8,592 nt of DNA from Eshraghiella sp045124255 (lineage in GTDB: Bacteria; Bacillota; Clostridia; Lachnospirales; Lachnospiraceae). Location of the stretch: positions 1 to 8,592 of the forward strand of contig JBGVLM010000003.1 of assembly GCA_045124255.1 (NCBI GenBank), given 5' to 3'. Of this stretch, positions 5,601-8,592 are shown piece by piece. Both the position numbers and the translations under genes were made by a program. Under the pieces are notes generated by a model. The model was not told the DNA's origin and did not search any database. It saw only the letters and a program-made list of their open reading frames with translations. The stretch's first letter is position 1. Each line of letters opens with the position of its first letter.

Positions 5601-5840
5601 GTAAGAGAGCTTATCAGTAAAATCCAGACCATGAGAAAAGAAGCAGGTTTTGAAGTAATGGATAAAATCACTCTGTATACACAGGGCAATGATAAGATTG
5701 AAGAATTATTGAAACGTAACACAGATGAAGTTAAAGACGAGGTTCTTGCAACAGATATTGTATACGGAAGCATTGAAGGATACAGTAAGGAATGGAGCAT
5801 TAACAAAGAGACCGTAACTCTCGGTGTTTCCAAGAATTAA
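2685..5840 (+). CDS. ileS: Isoleucyl-tRNA synthetase, type 2 (IleS2)
   Basis: Attaches isoleucine to tRNA-Ile in the cytoplasm, with editing of mischarged valine. The protein has 1051 residues. The class I Rossmann core carries HIGH as HIGH at 55-58 and KMSKS at 603-607. The inserted CP1 editing domain shows the WTTTPWTLPSN motif (222-232) and GTGIVHIAPAFGEDD (325-339). Cysteine pairs C-x-x-C occur at 182, 401, 473 and 513. ENVQDWGISRNRYWG (451-465) and WFDSG (530-534) are typical of the family. The anticodon-binding region starts near 690 and includes SNWYVRRSRERFW (728-740). Length and the CPRCGTPLSSHEVAQGYK segment fit the long, eukaryote-like type 2 enzymes, which are generally less sensitive to mupirocin. 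The frame stays open upstream to 2505, but AAAGGA at 2670-2675 and a canonical MYEKV start favour 2685. Control is by the T-box leader, and glgP follows after 56 bases. Confidence 0.98.
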   Translation: MYEKVSTDLKFVEREKQVEKFWKDNDIFRKSMKMRENCPSYTFYDGPPTANGKPHIGHVLTRVIKDMIPRYRTMKGYMVPRKAGWDTHGLPVELEVEKKLGLDGKEQIEEYGLEPFIGFCKESVWKYKGMWEDFSGTVGFWADMDDPYVTYHNDFIESEWWALKEIWNKGLLYKGFKIVPYCPRCGTPLSSHEVAQGYKNVKERSAVVRFKVIGEDAYFLAWTTTPWTLPSNVALCVNPDDTYCKVKAVDGYTYYMAEALLDKVLNGLEREEGVPAYEIIETYKGTDLEHKEYEPLFACAGEAAAKQHKKGHFVTCDSYVTMSDGTGIVHIAPAFGEDDAKVGRKYDLPFVQFVNEKGELTEETAYAGKFVKDADPDILRDLDAESKLFDAPKFEHDYPFCWRCDTPLIYYARESWFIKMTAVKDDLIRNNNTINWIPETIGTGRFGAWLENVQDWGISRNRYWGTPLNIWQCEDCGKMHSIGSIAELKEMSDNCPDDIELHRPFIDAVTIKCPDCGKTMKRVPEVIDCWFDSGAMPFAQHHYPFENKELFEAQFPADFISEAVDQTRGWFYSLLAESTLLFNKAPYKNVIVLGHVQDENGQKMSKSKGNAVDPFDALAAHGADAIRWYFYSNSAPWLPNRFYDKAVVEGQRKFLGTIWNTYAFFVLYANIDEFDATKYSLEYDKLPVMDKWILSKLNSLVKSVDSYLNDYKIPETTRVLEEFVDDLSNWYVRRSRERFWAKGMEQDKINAYMTLYTSLVTLAKAAAPMIPFMTEEIYQNLVRTIDSTAPESIHLCDFPVANEEWIDKELEQSMDEVLKTVVIGRACRNTANIKNRQPIGKMYVKAPFELSDYFKEIIADELNVKAVEFTDDVRAYSSYSFKPQLKTVGPKYGKLLGKIREALTAIDGNSAMDELNANGMLVFDFDGEKVELTKEDLLIDIAQTEGFESANDNGITVVLDTNLSEELIEEGFVRELISKIQTMRKEAGFEVMDKITLYTQGNDKIEELLKRNTDEVKDEVLATDIVYGSIEGYSKEWSINKETVTLGVSKN

Positions 5841-5846
5841 TATTTA

Positions 5847-5876
5847 ATTCATCGGGTGCAAAAGCATCCGATGAAT
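5847..5876 (+). other. Hairpin between ileS and glgP
   Basis: ATTCATCGGGTGC (5847-5859) pairs with GCATCCGATGAAT (5864-5876) over 13 base pairs, one of them G-U, around an AAAA loop. The sequence after it is ATGCAAGGAG, with no T-run, so it is not a standard intrinsic terminator. It ends four bases before the glgP Shine-Dalgarno site. A role in mRNA processing, in stability of the glgP part, or as a weak attenuator would be inference. Confidence 0.6.
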
Positions 5877-5896
5877 ATGCAAGGAGATTGAGCATA

Positions 5897-8347
5897 ATGG
5901 AAAAGATGAAATTCAACAAAGAAGAATTCAAAACAGAAGTGGTTAACAACCTTAAAAGCATCTACAGAAAAACCATAGATGAAGCAGGCAAACAGCAGAT
6001 TTTCCAGGCAGTCGCATATACTGTTAAAGATTATATCATTGACAGATGGATTGCTACCCAGAAGGAATTTGAAAAGCAGGATGCAAAGACAGTTTACTAT
6101 ATGTCAATGGAATTCCTTATGGGTCGTGCACTGGGTAATAATATGATTAACCTTACCTGCTATAATGAGGTTAAGGAGGCTCTTGATGAGCTTGGCTTTG
6201 ACCTTAATGTAATTGAGGACCAGGAGCCTGATGCGGCACTCGGAAACGGTGGACTCGGACGTCTTGCAGCATGCTTCCTTGATTCACTTTCAACTCTCGG
6301 ATATCCTGCTTACGGCTGTGGAATTCGTTACCGCTACGGTATGTTTGCACAGAAAATTGATAACGGATATCAGATAGAGATTCCTGATGACTGGTTAAGA
6401 GAAGGCAATCCGTTTGAAATAAAGAGAGCAGAATATGCTACGGAAATTAAATTCGGAGGCTATGTAAGGTCTTACAGAGATGAGAATAGAAGAGACCATT
6501 TCGTTCAGGAGGATTATCAGTGTGTAAAGGCGGTTCCTTATGACCTTCCTGTTGTAGGCTATGGTAATAATGTGGTTAATACATTAAGAATATGGGATGC
6601 AGAGCCGATTCAGCAGTTCAATCTGGATTCCTTTGATAAGGGAGATTATCACAAAGCAGTTGAACAGGAAAATCTTGCCAAAACAATATGTGAGGTGCTC
6701 TATCCTTGTGATAATCATTATGCAGGTAAGGAGCTTCGTCTGAAACAGCAGTATTTCTTCGTATCTGCAAGTGTTCAGAGAGCAGTTCTTAAATACAAGG
6801 AGAAACATTCTGATATTAAGAAATTATATGAGAAGGTATGCTTCCAGTTAAATGATACACATCCGACAGTAACAGTTGCGGAATTAATGAGAATTCTTAT
6901 GGATGAAGAGGGCCTTACATGGGATGAGGCGTGGGAAGTAACCAATAAGACCTGTGCGTACACCAACCATACAATTATGGCTGAAGCATTGGAGAAATGG
7001 CCGGTTGAGCTTTTTGCCAGACTTCTTCCTCGTATTTATCAGATTGTTGAGGAAATTAACCGCAGATTTATCGAAGAAATCAAAGCAAAATATCCTGACA
7101 ATTATGACAAAATTGCCAAAATGGCAATCGTATATGACGGTCAGGTAAAGATGGCAAATCTCGCAATCGTTGCAGGCTTCTCTGTAAACGGTGTTGCTGC
7201 ACTTCATACGGAGATTCTTAAGAAACAGGAATTAAGAGATTTCTACGAAATGATGCCGGAAAAATTCAATAATAAGACTAACGGTATTACACAGCGCAGA
7301 TTCCTGCTTCACGGCAATCCGCTTCTTGCCGGCTGGGTAACCAAAAAGGTTGGAGACGGCTGGATTACAGACCTGTCGCAGCTTAACGGACTTGCAAAAT
7401 ATGCGGAAGATGAGAAGAGCCGTCAGGAATTTATGCAGATTAAATATCAGAATAAATTAAGACTGGCAAAATATATTGAAGAGCATAACGGAATTGAAGT
7501 TGACCCTCGTTCAATTTTTGACGTGCAGGTTAAGAGACTTCATGAGTATAAGAGACAGTTATTGAATATTCTCCATGTTATGTACCTTTATAACAAAATC
7601 AAAGCTAATCCTAACATGGATTTCTACCCAAGAACATTTATTTTCGGTGCCAAAGCGGCAGCCGGCTACAGACGTGCAAAGCTTACAATCAAGCTGATTA
7701 ACAATGTTGCCAATGTAATTAATAATGACGCTTCAATTAACGGAAAGATTAAGGTTGTGTTCATTGAGAATTATCGTGTATCGAATGCAGAGATGATTTT
7801 TGCGGCAGCAGATGTAAGTGAGCAGATATCTACTGCAAGTAAGGAAGCGTCAGGAACAGGCAATATGAAGTTTATGTTAAACGGCGCATTAACACTTGGA
7901 ACAATGGATGGAGCCAACGTTGAGATTGTTAAAGAGGTTGGAGAAGAGAATGCCGTTATTTTCGGATTGTCAGCAGATGAGGTAATTCAGTACGAGAACT
8001 ATGGCGGATATAATCCACATGATATTTATAACAATGACCCTGAAATCCGTCAGGTATTAATGCAGTTAATTAACGGTTTCTACTCACCTGAAGACCCTGA
8101 GTTGTTCAGAGAGATTTATAATTCACTTCTCTATGACCAGAGAGCAGATGTATACTTCATTCTTAAGGACTTCCGTTCTTATGCGGATGCACAGTCAAAG
8201 ATTGAAGCCAAGTACAGAGATTCAAAGAACTGGGCACGTTCAGCAATCTTAAATGTTGCAAAGAGCGGAAAATTCTCTTCTGACAGAACAATTGAGGAGT
8301 ATGTACAGGATATCTGGAAGCTTGAAAAGGTTAAAGTAACATTGTAA
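5897..8347 (+). CDS. glgP: Glycogen/starch/maltodextrin phosphorylase
   Basis: Cleaves alpha-1,4-glucan ends with phosphate to give glucose-1-phosphate, using pyridoxal phosphate; cytoplasmic, in glycogen and maltodextrin breakdown. The protein has 816 residues, the usual bacterial length. Visible motifs are GNGGLGRLAACFLDS (116-130), NDTHPT (319-324), TNHTIMAEALEKWP (356-369), RLHEYKRQLLN (547-557), GAKAAAGY (584-591) and the cofactor site EASGTGNMK, with Lys658 as the expected Schiff-base lysine. All core residues I can check are present. A TTG at 5888 is in frame, but AAGGAG at 5881-5886 lies only one base from it and ten from the ATG at 5897, so 5897 is chosen. No promoter is apparent between ileS and this gene, and a good terminator follows. 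Glycogen and maltodextrin phosphorylases cannot be told apart from sequence by eye. Confidence 0.96.
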   Translation: MEKMKFNKEEFKTEVVNNLKSIYRKTIDEAGKQQIFQAVAYTVKDYIIDRWIATQKEFEKQDAKTVYYMSMEFLMGRALGNNMINLTCYNEVKEALDELGFDLNVIEDQEPDAALGNGGLGRLAACFLDSLSTLGYPAYGCGIRYRYGMFAQKIDNGYQIEIPDDWLREGNPFEIKRAEYATEIKFGGYVRSYRDENRRDHFVQEDYQCVKAVPYDLPVVGYGNNVVNTLRIWDAEPIQQFNLDSFDKGDYHKAVEQENLAKTICEVLYPCDNHYAGKELRLKQQYFFVSASVQRAVLKYKEKHSDIKKLYEKVCFQLNDTHPTVTVAELMRILMDEEGLTWDEAWEVTNKTCAYTNHTIMAEALEKWPVELFARLLPRIYQIVEEINRRFIEEIKAKYPDNYDKIAKMAIVYDGQVKMANLAIVAGFSVNGVAALHTEILKKQELRDFYEMMPEKFNNKTNGITQRRFLLHGNPLLAGWVTKKVGDGWITDLSQLNGLAKYAEDEKSRQEFMQIKYQNKLRLAKYIEEHNGIEVDPRSIFDVQVKRLHEYKRQLLNILHVMYLYNKIKANPNMDFYPRTFIFGAKAAAGYRRAKLTIKLINNVANVINNDASINGKIKVVFIENYRVSNAEMIFAAADVSEQISTASKEASGTGNMKFMLNGALTLGTMDGANVEIVKEVGEENAVIFGLSADEVIQYENYGGYNPHDIYNNDPEIRQVLMQLINGFYSPEDPELFREIYNSLLYDQRADVYFILKDFRSYADAQSKIEAKYRDSKNWARSAILNVAKSGKFSSDRTIEEYVQDIWKLEKVKVTL

Positions 8348-8375
8348 TCTTTTTATATCAAATAATATTTATTTT

Positions 8376-8416
8376 ACCCCGGAGAAATTTTGCGAATTTT
8401 CTTCGGGGTGTTTCTT
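8376..8416 (+). terminator. Intrinsic terminator after glgP
   Basis: ACCCCGGAGAAATTT (8376-8390) pairs with AATTTTCTTCGGGGT (8395-8409) over about 14 base pairs with one T-T mismatch and a TGCG loop, followed by GTTTCTT. The stem is strong and lies 28 bases after the glgP stop, ending the ileS-glgP unit. Confidence 0.85.
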
Positions 8417-8417
8417 A

Positions 8418-8446
8418 TTGACATATTATTTTAACGGTCATATAAT
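8418..8446 (+). promoter_or_regulatory. Sigma-A promoter after the glgP terminator
   Basis: TTGACA at 8418-8423, an exact 17-base spacer and TATAAT at 8441-8446: consensus in every respect. Transcription would start near 8453. No coding start with a ribosome binding site follows within the window, so the transcript has a leader of at least 140 bases. Confidence 0.8.
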
Positions 8447-8469
8447 AATTCTACATTTATATTTTGTCT

Positions 8470-8521
8470 TTTGCTTCTATGCAAATTCAAAAATTTCTAT
8501 GAGATTCTTTTTTATCTCATA
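8470..8521. repeat. Two inverted repeats in the leader after the 8418 promoter
   Basis: TTTGC (8470-8474) with GCAAA (8481-8485), and TATGAGAT (8498-8505) with ATCTCATA (8514-8521), the latter perfect over 8 bases with an 8-base T-rich loop. Neither is followed by a T-run. They could be leader RNA hairpins or regulator sites. Confidence 0.4.
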
Positions 8522-8540
8522 CAACAACCCCAAGGTATAA

Positions 8541-8579
8541 GCTGTTTGCCTTGCAAACGGCACATAAAACGCATATAAT
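8541..8579 (+). promoter_or_regulatory. Second promoter with an operator-like inverted repeat over its -35
   Basis: TTGCAA (8551-8556), a 17-base spacer and TATAAT (8574-8579) form a good promoter. GCTGTTTGC (8541-8549) and GCAAACGGC (8553-8561) form a 9-base-pair inverted repeat with one G-T pair that covers the -35. A regulator bound there would block polymerase; equally, the repeat could be an RNA hairpin in the transcript from the 8418 promoter. The gene served lies beyond the window. Confidence 0.6.
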
Positions 8580-8592
8580 AAGGGTGCAGACA

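Noticed and set aside
5847..5876. Intergenic hairpin read as a terminator separating ileS from glgP
   Set aside because: No T-run follows it; the next bases lead straight into the glgP ribosome binding site.
5888..5896. TTG start of glgP at 5888
   Set aside because: AAGGAG ends one base before it. The ATG at 5897 is ten bases from AAGGAG and begins a normal family N-terminus.
1..8592. CRISPR arrays, insertion sequences, phage genes, tRNA or rRNA genes
   Set aside because: No regularly spaced repeats, transposase or integrase frames, tRNA cloverleaf or rRNA sequence were seen; the repeats present are short palindromes in intergenic DNA.

Overview
The window reads as chromosomal DNA of a low-GC Gram-positive anaerobe, most likely a Clostridia member of the Lachnospiraceae type. 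The support is AT-rich sequence with strong Shine-Dalgarno sites, sigma-A promoters (TTGACA/TATAAT), a T-box leader ahead of an aminoacyl-tRNA synthetase gene, a long 'type 2' IleS, and a glycogen phosphorylase of standard bacterial length. The family-level placement is inference.

Layout. (1) 1-22: the first codons of a divergent minus-strand gene that leaves the left edge, with a clear ribosome binding site, an extended -10 promoter and interleaved inverted repeats. (2) About 90-452: a long leader with a strong promoter at 152-179, two tiny open frames, a palindromic repeat (358-401) and a stem that could hide the next gene's ribosome binding site. (3) 453-1748: a secreted lipoprotein of unknown function built from two tandem copies of one domain. 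(4) 1751-2035, minus strand: a small DUF1294-type membrane protein, tail to tail with the lipoprotein gene and only 2 bases away. (5) 2036-2684: about 650 bases of regulatory DNA with the DUF1294 promoter, a perfect inverted repeat, a second strong plus promoter (2234-2261), a T-box leader with an isoleucine specifier (ATC, 2362-2364) and its terminator (2489-2521), a second copy of the palindromic repeat (2515-2563), a GC-rich palindromic patch, and a second terminator-like hairpin just before the next gene. (6) 2685-5840: ileS. (7) 5897-8347: glgP, 56 bases after ileS with no visible promoter between them, then a good intrinsic terminator (8376-8416). (8) 8418-8592: two promoters and three inverted repeats leading to a gene beyond the right edge.

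The genes do not form one pathway. The ileS-glgP pair is probably co-transcribed, so glycogen phosphorylase may come partly under the isoleucyl-tRNA charging signal read by the T-box. The lipoprotein and DUF1294 genes are separate units. I see no CRISPR array, transposase, phage gene, rRNA or tRNA, and no defence or otherwise new multi-gene system. The most unusual content is non-coding: a shared promoter module, a shared palindrome in two leaders, and a T-box leader apparently interrupted by repeats and lacking the textbook antiterminator sequence.
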